Positions 52,701-63,133 of a stretch of 64,000 bases of DNA are shown one piece after another. The translations under genes were made by a program, and so were the position numbers. A model generated the notes under the pieces. That model worked only from the letters and a program-made list of their open reading frames with translations, did no database searches and was not told where the DNA came from. The stretch's first letter is position 1. Every line of letters starts with the position of its first letter. The stretch is from NCBI RefSeq assembly GCF_036417845.1, contig NC_089980.1:58154501-58218500 (forward strand), given 5' to 3'. This stretch comes from Apteryx mantelli. Its lineage: Eukaryota > Chordata > Aves > Apterygiformes > Apterygidae.

Positions 52701-55700
52701 TAGAAAAACTTTCCTTGTGATCATGTTTCTTTGGAAATACGATAAAGTGACTGATCAGAAAAGTCAGGCCACTCTTCAAATTGAGTGTCTGCCTGTGAAT
52801 TCTGAGGCTATACATTAAAACCATTAAGCCAGTGGAGTTTCACCAGTGTGAAATAAGATCAGATTATTTCAAGTTGGTGGAAAACTTTGCCTTAAATTGT
52901 AATGACTTGCACTTCTCAGTTCTTTTGAGAAACACAGCTGCTTTTGTCTAGATACAAAAGACTATTTCTACCTGGAAAAACAGTTGTAAATAATATTTTC
53001 ATTATCTGCAATGTTTGCCTGACGTGTGAGTAAATAATCTAAACAGTGTTTCCAAAACCAGGTTTTGAGGGCTGTTTTATAGACTGTTCATTCTGTATGA
53101 TAATTGCAGTGCAATTTACTTGATAATCTAACTTTGTGCAGTTATGTATGCCATAGATGCATGATTTTCAGCAGCAATGATGACATTCATCCTGATTCTT
53201 GTGACCTTTTGGTGGAAAAGATTATGTACAACTGCTAGTGCTTTTCATCCACTTTTTCCTTTTTTTTTTTTTCTGAGCTGTAAATCTTTAAATAAAGAGT
53301 GAGGCATTGGTAAAACTGATGTGGTGGATCTATATCAGATACAGTAAATGGAAGTTTAGCTGTTTACCTTTCGATCATCATGTGACGCTGCTGTACTTCA
53401 GGTACTAAAAAATGTGAGAGGATGCTAATGCACGTGGCTCCTTCCAAACTAAGACTTTTGCGTTTAGCTTCCCAATTGGCATGCACAGCAAAATCCAGGT
53501 CTGCTTTGAATAATGCAAGGAGAAACTGGGCTGTTTTACTTATATAGTTCTGTGCAGTAAGCAGTTCTAACATGAATGTAAAAAAAAAAAAAAAAAATCT
53601 TCTGGAGAGTTCAGGACTACAGCTTTTGCAAGGTCATCTTCTCCTGACTCAACCTTTAAGAATATGATTTAAAAGCTTTTTGACTTTCCTCAGCACATGC
53701 CCTTTGGCAGGACTAAACTGCACTGCTGCCAGTCCAGCTCAATACCAAGCATGTTAATGAAGTGTCTTGGGCTTTTTATTAATTCTACAAGCAGGGAAGT
53801 CCATTCAGCAGTGACTGAGAAAGTTTTATCAAATAATCTTATTGTTTCAAATTTATCACCACCACAAAGGGATCTACTAAAGAAATACAGGGTGGAAGAA
53901 TTTGTTTTCTAACACTGCACATTTTACACTAAGAAGCAGTGCTGCCTTGAGGCTCAAATGGAAAAGCAGTGCTAACTTCTGCCCATGCAGCATATAGGGA
54001 TGTTGCTATCAACAAAAGAATATGAAGGAGCCTGCATAGTACCTCTGTGAACTGTCTGCCCACTGCCTGCAGTTCTTACTATTATTATTATGAGGAAACT
54101 GCACAGTCCAAGGCTAGTGACAGGTTTTCTGCATCAAAAATGTCAATTTTAAAAAGCACCTTCAAAACTAGAAGAACAAAAGTTTATCTCAAGGTTGAGA
54201 ATTACTACATTCTTCTTGGGGCTAGCACACTCTCCAGATAAGCAACTTTAAACATAATATGAATGCTGTGCTCTGATTCACCAAAGCAACTTCCTTCCCC
54301 ATGCACAATCCATTAATTTTTTTTTTTTCCAAGTTCCAGACGGGGTCCTTCACTCTCCCTTATGTGTTTTCATGGCTGCTGTTATTTTCTGTGTGGTTTT
54401 TCAGAGGCTAGCCAGAGTAGGTGTCTGTGGCTAGATTCCCCCTTTTCATTATCCCCTGATTGTTTGGCTTAACCCCTCTCAGCCAAACGAGGACCCTGTT
54501 GTGGTCAACACAACATGGAAAGGACAAGCCAGGATGGATACACAGATAAATACAGAAAATTTGCAAGACCAGTAACTAGCGTAACGAGTTTTGCCTTAAC
54601 CTCTGTTATGTAGCCTATTATTTCTAGTGTGTATTGCTTGAAATGGGAGAATATGAAGTGATATCAAGCCTATGCAGAACATGCAATGACTTTGGGATTC
54701 AAGTCTCTAGCATTTCTCAAAAAACTGCTGTTCAGTATTTTCTGTCAATTACACCTCCTGAAGCTCTTTTGTGGTCTCTTGCTGGAAGGAGAAGAAGATT
54801 TTACCACTTTTAAAACAAATATTATTTTTTCCTCTTTTTGGATACCAAGTTTTCACTTGAACTGAGAAGAGAGGGAATGGCAGGGCTCATACACCACCCA
54901 GAAATGATGATAAGGTCTAATGTTTTTTTCTGTACTTCTCATCTAACAATAGATAGCAAAAAAACCCAGTAAGCCTATTTTCATTTTCCAGTCTAAGGGA
55001 CTTATATTTTTGGCTGTGTCTGGCAAAGGAGAACAGTTCATATTCTACAGCTTCAGCGCAGTAGATTAAAATCAGCTTTCTACAGAGCTGCAGACTTCCC
55101 AGAAACGGAGACTCTGTATGTCCCTTGCTGACTGCAACAGGAAGCTACATCATAACTTTCAGAGTTTTCTAGTTGCTTTCAGCAAGGAATCTGAAATCCT
55201 GATGCTTTGGTTTTGCCTGTGCATTGCAGGGGTCCCAGAATAACCTGGGAGTTTACATTAAAGATGTGCTGCAACTTGTCTTTAATTCATCTGACTGTGC
55301 TCTCTCAAGATCTCTACTTGAGAAAGCAACTGTGAGTCTGTTGAAGGTGGTTGGACTGCTTGTGTTTAATCAGTTGTGCATTTGGCTGCTGACTGTCAGC
55401 TCTATTTTTTTGTTGTTGTTGTTCTCTGGGTTTCGATAAAACATTGAAAGGCAGTATTAAGTACTTGAAAAACATGAATGCAAGTAAGATTCTCCAGGAT
55501 AGACTGGAAAGTCTCTAGCAACGTATTTTATGTTGCCAATTCAAAATATTTTGCATGTGAAATAGATTATGTTCAAAGTTGCACTCTTATCCAGACTGCA
55601 TAGCATATGACTCTTAAGTTGGTCCCACTGATTTAGCTGGAGCCACTTTGGAGGTATAGTAGCTTTATATTCATGTGGATGTCAACTTTCACCTGAACTA

Positions 55701-58559
55701 GAGAAAATTAGTAGTTTTGCCATATGAGTGTTTCCATATATTATATGGGACTTTCACCCTGCACATTGTGTTTGTCTGTCTAACACCCCAAAGCCTTTGG
55801 AGCAGGAACGTCTGATTAATGGCTCTGGTATATACCTTCAGTGCTAAGCATAAAAATATTAAGAAGCAGGACATACACCAGCTACAGAGATTCAATCAGA
55901 ATACTTGTTTAAGGAGGGGGCTGGGTTGTCTTCAAAAGACTCCAAGCTCCTAAGGGTGATTTTTAAGAACTGGAGAAGAAGGAGCAAGTTAACTTCATGC
56001 TGTAGTTTCTACAGTTGTGGTTATTTTGTTACCCAATGAATTAGCTCTACTACATTATCCTACTGCTGTCACTGTATCCTCTAAACATAAAAGTCTTATC
56101 TTTTAAAAAAATCTCATTTATCCTTCCCACGAAATGAATAATATTTTGATGAGTATAAACTTCCATCCCAGAGAGACTTTTGGCAAGCTAGTATTGATGG
56201 GAGGTGAAAATAAATACAGTTTAAATTATGTTTTCCTCTGGCATGGCATCATATTGTAGACAATACAGTGCTAATATATCTTAACGGCTGTGTCTTTTAA
56301 GAGCTGACTATCAGTCAAGCATATAACTTCATGTGGTCTAAAAGAAAAGGTTTATCTAACAGGATAGAATAGGTCACAATACTCTGTAATAAGTATTAAT
56401 TGTTCCCTTGCTACAGGACACTGACAATTTTTTAAATATATTATTTCCTAACTATTCACTGCTCAGATGATTGCAGGTATTTTATTAAAGTAATGCACTA
56501 GTAAGAGGTTCAGGAAAGCTATTTATAGTGGCTCCAGTTTGGTGTTGCACAGCATACTAGGTGGCTCCAGCTTAAACTCTGAGTGAAATCCTGCTCAGTT
56601 TTGGACCCTGTTTCTTAAACAGGCATATGCTATTTAGCAAGTGTTTTCTGTCTAACTTGTTGCTTCTTTTTGGTAACATTGGTAATACTGCAATGCTTTT
56701 TCTCTCCTCATACTAAAAATCTTAAGTCAGCTCCAAAATCCCACCAATTTAAAATCATAAAGGATCCCAAATGTTATCTTTTAATGGTTAGGCATTCTCC
56801 GATGTCACATTGTCACGTTTCAGTTTTAACTACAATGTCTACTCACAATTAAAAAATGCAAACCCAAGCGTATTTTTGCTTGCATGTCTCCAGCAGCTGC
56901 TATTTTTAAGAAATATAACTTACACCAAGGTTTGATAAAATCCTAAGAGCCAGCTATGTTGATGCTGCCTCTTACTAAAGTTTGAAATGTCATTTTTATT
57001 AACCATTTCAGTGAGCCCTTTAATTTTCACTCCTATGCATTTGCTTCTCTCTAACAAGATGTCTGTCTTGTCATGCATGCTCACTTCAAGTTTGTCAGCG
57101 CTGCCACCCAAGCCGTCCAGAGTCACTCGCCTGCATGGTAGGGGAAGGTATTAACACCCGTGTGTCATTTCATTCACATCTTGAAAATGACAGTATTGGG
57201 AAAGAACAAAATAGCAGAAAAAACATTCTGGACATGCATGAGGCAGTTCTGGCACATCAAAGTCAAGATGTGGGTAGTCATCTCTGGGCAGCAAGGTACT
57301 TCACGGAGGGGCAGAGCCTCTGGCAGAGCTGAGCTTGCCTGCACTGCTAGGCACCAGCCCCTCTGCTCCAACTGTCCGGAGAGGTCGGCTGCCGCTCCAT
57401 GGGTATTCCTGCTTGGTCGGCCAGCGGTGCTGACTCCTCAGTTTTCTGAGCCTTCGTTTGCTCCCTGGCACTCAGAGAGCCTTATACGACCCTTTTTACC
57501 ATGCCAATGTGAATTAGTCCTCTACTGAGCGCTGCTAGCCCCGACCTGAGTTTCTGTACCTGCGTTATACTATTTTAGTACCTTCTGAGAATCTTGCATC
57601 TATAATGATGGAGAATTTGAAACTAGGTACATGCGGTATTTCAAGCAATTCTCGGATGAAGTCCTATCTTAGCCCATCGCTTAAGGCCAGAGGGAGCATG
57701 GACACTGCATACGGGGCAGTATTGGACTTGGGGAGCCTGGCTGAAATGCTGTAATGCCATTCGTGCCTGTTACCACTATCCCTGCTCCGAACGCCCAGAA
57801 CAGGCTTTAAACCAAGCTAGTCATCAGTACCGGTGGATTTAGTGGACACTGTGTTTTTAGCCTCCCATCTCAGTTTAAAGCACCCCTCTGCGTTGGTTTG
57901 TGTATCTTGCAAGGCGCTCTGCCGTGCCGCAAGCAGACAGTGTCAGAGGTCTGCATGCTCGCTACACGGTTGCCCTGCTGCACCACCGTGGATTGCTTGT
58001 ATTGGATTTTGGAACTGACCTCCACAGTTACAAATATTTTCATTTTCACAGGCTCAAAATAGTGGTTGCATGGGTTATAAAATAACTGTACTGCATTATT
58101 TAGTACATATATATTTAAAATTTTGTTCAGCTTTCATCTGCTCGGGGTTTTTACTTTTTATTTCTGATAATGGCACAGTGATCCTTTAATGCTACCTTTA
58201 ATTGATAGTGAGACGTTGCATTTAATTGATACCAGTTAGTTTTTGAATTCAATGCCATAGTGTTTTAATACTCCAGATAAACTGAACGTGTGTGCTGGTG
58301 AAAGGGAATGATCTTTTCTCCTTGGACTTTCTCCTTTTTTTCCCTATGAGAAACATACACATGTACATAAAATTATTTAAATAATTGGAAGTATCTCTAC
58401 CTATAGGTGCTCAGGTTTTGTCTTAGTAACTATTACTGTTTTTTTATTTTTTTATTGTGCATGAATGTAAGCATTTGTGTAGGGTGCAGACATATGTGCA
58501 ACCTTAGGCATAACTGTGTTTACTGAGTACTTCCACTGACTGCATTTGTGCCCTAGGTG
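49746..58559. other. AT-rich intergenic DNA upstream of the CpG island
   Basis: No gene supported. Contains a compound (TG)n/(TA)n microsatellite (50635-50679), a TTTG-rich run (about 50713-50736), an 18-base A run (about 53580-53597) and a T run near 54318. CpG frequency begins to rise from about 57300, ahead of the island. Frames of 60-122 codons show no similarity. Confidence 0.55.
50635..50679. repeat. Compound (TG)n-(TA)n microsatellite
   Basis: About seven GT units are followed by a long alternating TA run interrupted by one C (TATATATATACATATATATA). It is likely polymorphic. Confidence 0.95.
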
Positions 58560-58773
58560 AGGTTGTGCGTAAACGTTTAGCTTGAGAAAAGTGACCGGTG
58601 TCCGCGGTGCCCATTCAGCGAAGTTACCGGGAAACGAGGACTGTGCTGCCGGTGTAGTAAGGCGGGGACATTGGGCTGGTATCGCAGGTGGGGCCGGCTA
58701 ACACCGCCTGCGTTAGCCCCACTTTGGGGTAACGGCCGCCAAGAGGCCGCGTAAGCAGCCGGCGGGGCCACCC

Positions 58774-58833
58774 GAGGGGGAGGGGGAGGGGGAGGGGGAG
58801 GGTACCCCGCCCCGCCCCGCCCCGCCCCCCCCT
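58774..58833. promoter_or_regulatory. G-run / GC-box block, quadruplex-capable
   Basis: On the plus strand, 58774-58802 is five runs of at least three G separated by single A (GGGGGA repeats). It is followed after TA by four CCCCG units and a C run (58805-58831). The first half satisfies the G-quadruplex pattern on the plus strand, and the second half satisfies it on the minus strand while also reading as tandem GC boxes (Sp/KLF sites). The two halves could also pair with each other. The block lies about 350-400 bp upstream of the inferred start codon. Confidence 0.8.
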
Positions 58834-59180
58834 CCGCGGGGGGTGCGCGGCGCGGCCGTTGGGCCGGGAGGTTGGCGGCCGTTGGCAGCAGTGGGGCCGG
58901 GCGGCTCCCCCTGCTGGCGGCCGGCGGGAGCGCGCGGAGGTGGAGAGCGCGGCGGCGGGCGCGGGGCGCGCCCTGCCCGGCCCTCGCCGCCGCCACTCGG
59001 CGCTCCGCGGGGGGGCCGGCCATTTCCCTGCTTCTCCGCGGCGAGCGCCAGCCCGCGGACCCTCTGCAGCCGCCGTCGCGCTCCCTCCTTTCCTCCCTGT
59101 CCTGCCCGGCCGGTGAGCGCTGCCGGCTCGCCCCGCCGGGAAGTCTGGGCGCCCCCCAGCCATCGCTGCTGCTGCTCCCC

Positions 59181-59233
59181 ATGGGGATTCGGGAGTTCCC
59201 CAACGGCTCCGCGCGGGGCAAAGCCGCCAGCCT
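59181..59233 (+). CDS. Unidentified conserved gene, coding exon 1
   Basis: The ATG at 59181 sits in a strong Kozak context (CCCCATGG). The exon encodes MGIREFPNGSARGKAAS plus two bases of a Leu codon and ends at a consensus donor (CCT|GTGAGTA at 59234). It leaves phase 2, which joins in frame to the exon at 59595 (CT + C = Leu, then Gly-Met-Arg-Arg). The short basic N-terminus has no hydrophobic signal peptide, so the product is probably intracellular. The position inside a CpG island, with a GC-rich upstream 5' UTR, fits a first coding exon. I do not recognise the protein family. An alternative is a transcript that starts translation at the Met in exon 2 (59599), whose context is weaker. Confidence 0.75.
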
Positions 59234-59594
59234 GTGAGTACCGCCGCGGCGCCGGGCGGGAGAGCGGGACGGCGGCGGGGACGGAGGGACGGAGGGTGGG
59301 AAGGGGCACCTCGCGGCGCGGCACCGCCCGCCCACCCGCGGGGTCGCTTGCGCTGGAGGCCGGCGAGGAAAGTTTGCGGCGCCGCCGCCTCCTGCCGCGG
59401 GGCGCCCGGCCGCTCACCTGCCGGGGGAGGTCCCGCCGCCGCGGCAACCCCGCCTCGGGCCGCGGAGGGCGGCGGCGGCGCCGCGCACGCTGCCGCCGAG
59501 CCCCGCCGCGGCCCCGCGCTGGGGGAGCCGAGCCGCCTCGCCTCGCCTCGCCCCGCACCCGGCGCCGCTCACGCCCCTCTCCCGGCCCTCGCAG
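59234..59594 (+). other. Intron 1, 361 bp, GC-rich
   Basis: Bounded by GTGAGTA at the 5' end and CTCTCCCGGCCCTCGCAG at the 3' end (GT-AG). The intron is extremely GC/CpG-rich and contains several in-frame codons without stops, so a retained-intron reading is open from the upstream frame into exon 2. The splice sites are nevertheless better than any alternative nearby. Confidence 0.75.
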
Positions 59595-59824
59595 CGGCAT
59601 GCGGCGCTCCCCCGATGTCAGCCCGCGGCGGCTGTCCGACATCAGCCCGCAGCTCCGGCAGCTGAAGTACCTGGTGGTGGACGAGGCCATCAAAGAGGAC
59701 CTGAAGTGGTCCCGCTCCGTGGAAGACCTCACCAGCGCGTCCGTGGGGCTCACCTCCATCGAGGAGAGGATCCTCCGCATCACCGGCTACTACGGCTACC
59801 AGCCCTGGGCTGCCAGCTGCAAAA
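59595..59824 (+). CDS. Unidentified conserved gene, coding exon 2
   Basis: Begins after a good acceptor (CCTCGCAG|CGGC) and ends at an excellent donor (TGCAAAA|GTGAGT). The 230 nt continue exon 1 in frame and leave phase 1, bringing the peptide to 94 residues plus one base. The sequence looks strongly coding. It has SP motifs (RRSPDVSPRR), a basophilic-kinase-type RRLSDIS site, a Leu-rich stretch (QLRQLKYLVVDEAIKEDLKW), a second Ser cluster (WSRSVEDLTSASVGLTS), and IEERILRITGYYGYQPWA with Gly/Tyr/Trp residues typical of a conserved fold. There is no membrane segment. I could not place it in a named family, and the rest of the gene lies downstream, probably beyond the window. The large opposing minus-strand frames are shadows of GC content. 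Confidence 0.85.
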
Positions 59825-61980
59825 GTGAGTCCCCGGGCGCGTGGCTCCGTGCGGGGCGAACCCGGCTGGGGCCAGGGGCGGCGTGGAGGGGGCCGGGGTC
59901 ACACAGCGAGACTACGGCGTGGCACCCGGTTCAGCGTGAGTCTTTAATATAGACACAGGTTTGGTCATCTTGCATGTGGGGAACAGCCCTCACCCCCCCG
60001 TGGAAGCGCTTTCATTCTTTGCTGAGGATTTTATACGTATGCCGTGTTAATCTTTAGGCAGTTTTTGGCTAACGGGAGTGTAGGCTTAATCACTATAGTT
60101 AAATTCTATTAAGAAAAATAGAGCAAATATTCGTCTTAATATTACACTTAGTGAAGTATGTTGGTTACCTTATTTGTGACAGCTCTTTAAAAGTACCAGT
60201 GCTTTCATGCACGTATATATTTTTAGAAGTAATGTTATCAGTATCTCTTTCCATTGTTCTAAAGGTCTGTCAGATTTTCACAGTAGTTATACTTAATGTG
60301 GATTTTATGCCTTTCCTATGTCTACTGCAACTGTTTTTTCCGTCTTCCTGCACCTGAGAAAGAAACTTCCTATGATACCAATATGGAGAGAAACCTAGTC
60401 ATACTCCTCCAGCACATACATGTTTTACAAAGGAGGTGATATCTTGAGAGGCTTTAATATATCAACTAGAAATATTTTTGCATGTAACACTCTTGTCCAT
60501 TTTTCATCACCACCAAAGACTATTGCATGAAATAACAAGTTTAAAGAATTAATTTGCTCCTTAACTGAAGTCATGGAAGATATTTTGGTTGTCTTAATGC
60601 TGTTCATAACATCGCAGTTTTCTGTTGTAAAAAAGATTATGCTATGACAGAATTCATTACTTTGCTGGGAAAACTGGCTGTGACAAAGTGATTGTTTCTG
60701 TGCTGTGCTTTTTTAAGTATTCAGTGTAAACATTCTAATATGTTACTGGTGGATTATCATTACTAAGCACACTGGCAATCAGAAAGGGAAAGATATAAGA
60801 AAATACAGTACACAGTACTTGTTCAGTTTCTTCATGAGGAAGAGCAGTTCATGATTGCCTGATAATAGGACTTTGCTGATAAATACTCTAATACTTTTTC
60901 TGTTAGAGCCTTTTATTTTTCTTTACTGTGATTATGACAGAAGTATCTGATATTTGCTACCTTTACTCACAGGGAGTATGGGCTTTCTCTAAGAGCAATT
61001 CCATTGCCTGGATTGGGACCATTCCTGAGAGTAAAGCTTATTCAGGTCAGTTTTCAGGATCAAACCATATACTGATGCCAGATTGGGTTGGATATTAGTG
61101 CTTCTATTTGACATAGTGACTAACAGTCCAGTTGAAGTCACACTCAGCTACTGTGGCTGATTCTTCTGAAATAATAGATGTCATGCTGGCTGTTCAATTA
61201 TAACCTGTTTGTTGAAATTTATAACTGCCTGAAAAAGTTGTCTAAGCAAGCCTAAGCTTACTATTCCAGTTGTGTTTTCTCTGGTAACTCGTTTGAATAA
61301 CAAATTTACATGCTTGAGTTGGGGGGGATGTCTGAGGTTTCTTAAGTCTATGCCTAAAAATAATAGGTAATGGGAAGTCTACCAACCCAGGTTTTAAATT
61401 GGCAATGACATGTAAAAACAACATTCAGAGAAAATGGGCCATCTCTCTTGCTGGTGTAATACGGTATGGCTGAAGCAGAGCTGTGTTGATCTACATCAGC
61501 TGAATAGCAGACTGAATGCATGTAAATGGGGTAAATTGGCAAAAGTGGGAAGCTGGCTTTGTAACAGCTACTTAGAAACCTTTTTGAAGACTCCTGCAAT
61601 TTGGACTTGTGCAGTTAGCTTTGGGATATGAATCCTTTTGACTTTACAGTTACTAGCTTTAATTAGCCCAAGAACTGTGAACAAAAATAATTTCTATTAA
61701 GTTCAGATTGCACTCTTGTACTTTTTGTCTTCTTATTGTGCGTGTTTGTAAGACATTCAGATGCTGTTGGCACTATATAAATAATGAGTATAATTAATGG
61801 AGTGCTTTAATAATGGACCTGTTTTCTGGGAAATAAATCAGTAATCTAGTCTGAACTGATCAAATTTCATCCATCTCAATGACATTTTTGTTACTCTGTC
61901 ACGTGTAGGGCTAGGTCTATCTTTTTTTTCCTCACATACTTCATTTAGACTGTTTATTTAAATAAAATTGTTTGAGGTGT
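59825..61980 (+). other. Probable start of a long intron 2
   Basis: After the donor at 59825 the composition falls back to AT-rich DNA by about 59945. No acceptor followed by a convincing conserved coding exon is visible. Frames are 60-81 codons on either strand without similarity. I infer intronic sequence from the open donor and the incomplete protein. Confidence 0.6.
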
Positions 61981-63133
61981 TCAGAAAGCTTTTGACAGTT
62001 TTTAACAAAGCTGTAGGAGGGAAACTATCAAAGAAGTTAATTGTCATGAAGTCAGAGATAAAGTGTTGCCATTTCCCCAAAACTGGCCAGGAGACTGGCT
62101 TTGTGGTTGAATAAATGACCATTTAAAACAGATTGGGATATCTCAAGGTTATGGACCAGCTCCAGTATTTAATGTACTTATAAATGAGATGGGGGTGGTC
62201 GTGGTGGAAATCAAGATTTGCTGAAGACACAAAGTGATATAGATTGGACAGGACAAGAAAGGATTCTACATTACTCTAGAGATTCAGTCAAGTGAATAGC
62301 CCAAATGTTAACAAATGACATTCAGTATCACAAATACAAGCCTCTCATGTTCTCTGAAAATGCTAAAATTACTGGTCCACCCCACAAAGTTTCATATCAC
62401 TACATCAGCTCATGAAAGGGAATAGGCTGGAACTATATACAGTTCAGTGAAGACCTCTGCTTTTTGACTACACTTGCAAACAAGATTTTAGGTGCTACAG
62501 GAACTAGAGTAATATATTTTTGTGTTGTGATGCCTTCAAAGAATTTAGTGGTACAGCCTAATGAAATATTGTGCAATATTGATTGTCTCCTCCCAAAAAA
62601 GATAACAGAAGGCTCTGAGATGAGTAAGGAGAAAGAATACATACAGAGAGAGAGTCTAAAAGGAGATACTGAAGAGTTTTGGCTGTTTACCTCAAAGAGG
62701 TTAGAACAAAGGTACATAAAGTACTGGCAGGTATTGTACAGGCAAATAGAGTGCTTTTCTTTTTACTGTATCATGAGAGGAAAAACATGAACAGACAATG
62801 AAGCTGAAAAGCCATCAATAAAAAACAGATAGAAAAAGAAACATTTTTTGAGAAAACGCATCATTTGATTCTGAAACTCATTGCCACGTGCAATTTTTGA
62901 GATCAAGAATTCAAAGGGATTGTAATTTATAGTAGTGACAAGATTTCAAATTACCATATTTAGGAAAAGAATGTTGGAGAGAATATTAAACTTCATTCTG
63001 CAGAATGCAAATTAGTCTCTCTCAGGCTGGGAGGCAGACCATCTTCTTGCTGAGAGCTTCTTCCTCTGTAGCATCTAGCCACCTTCAGAAAGAGGATAGG
63101 TGTGTGTCCTGATCCAATTTGGCACTTCTTATT
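61981..63133 (+). mobile_element. Ancient CR1-like LINE relic
   Basis: Collinear degenerate blocks of an old CR1 lineage, sense to the gene: 'tCAGAAAGCTTTTGACAg' (the QKAFD region, 61981-61998); 'atctcaaggttatggaCCAgctccagTATTTAAtgtacttATAAATGAgatg' (PQG...FN..IND, about 62140-62190); 'gaTTTGCTGAaGACACAAAG' (FADDTK, 62213-62232); 'ttCTGAAACTCATTGCCAC...gagatCAAGAattcaaAGGGATTgtaaTTTATA' (about 62870-62930); and 'aaaGAATGTTGGAGaGaATATTAAAcTTCAT' through 'GCATCT' to 'CCTGATCCaatttGGCacTTCTTAT' (62966-63133), which matches the distinctive 3' end of ancient amniote CR1s. Frames are broken throughout. A 94-108 codon frame inside it is accidental. Confidence 0.75.

Larger units (their letters stand above)
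58560..59940. promoter_or_regulatory. CpG island promoter region
   Basis: Base composition changes sharply from AT-rich to very GC-rich with dense CpG between about 58580 and 59930, then returns to AT-rich after 59945. The island covers the upstream region, exon 1, intron 1 and exon 2 of the plus-strand gene. It contains multiple GC boxes (GGGGCGGGG class, on the minus strand at 58805-58830) and no convincing TATA box, as expected for a broad CpG-island promoter. The transcription start is not determinable, but 58850-59100 is the likely zone. Confidence 0.85.

Noticed and set aside
58577..59783. Very long minus-strand frames (179-356 codons) across the CpG island
   Set aside because: Stops are rare in GC-rich DNA. 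The translations are Arg/Pro/Gly/Ala low-complexity, and they oppose a plus-strand exon pair with proper splice sites and a complex peptide.
58843..59952. A single 369-codon plus-strand frame read straight through the island
   Set aside because: It includes the promoter-side GC-rich sequence and intron 1. The splice sites at 59234, 59594 and 59825 and the change in peptide quality show that only the 59595-59824 part of this frame is convincing coding sequence.
62433..62790. 94- and 108-codon frames on opposite strands
   Set aside because: They lie inside the ancient CR1 relic, and neither follows the CR1 reading frame.
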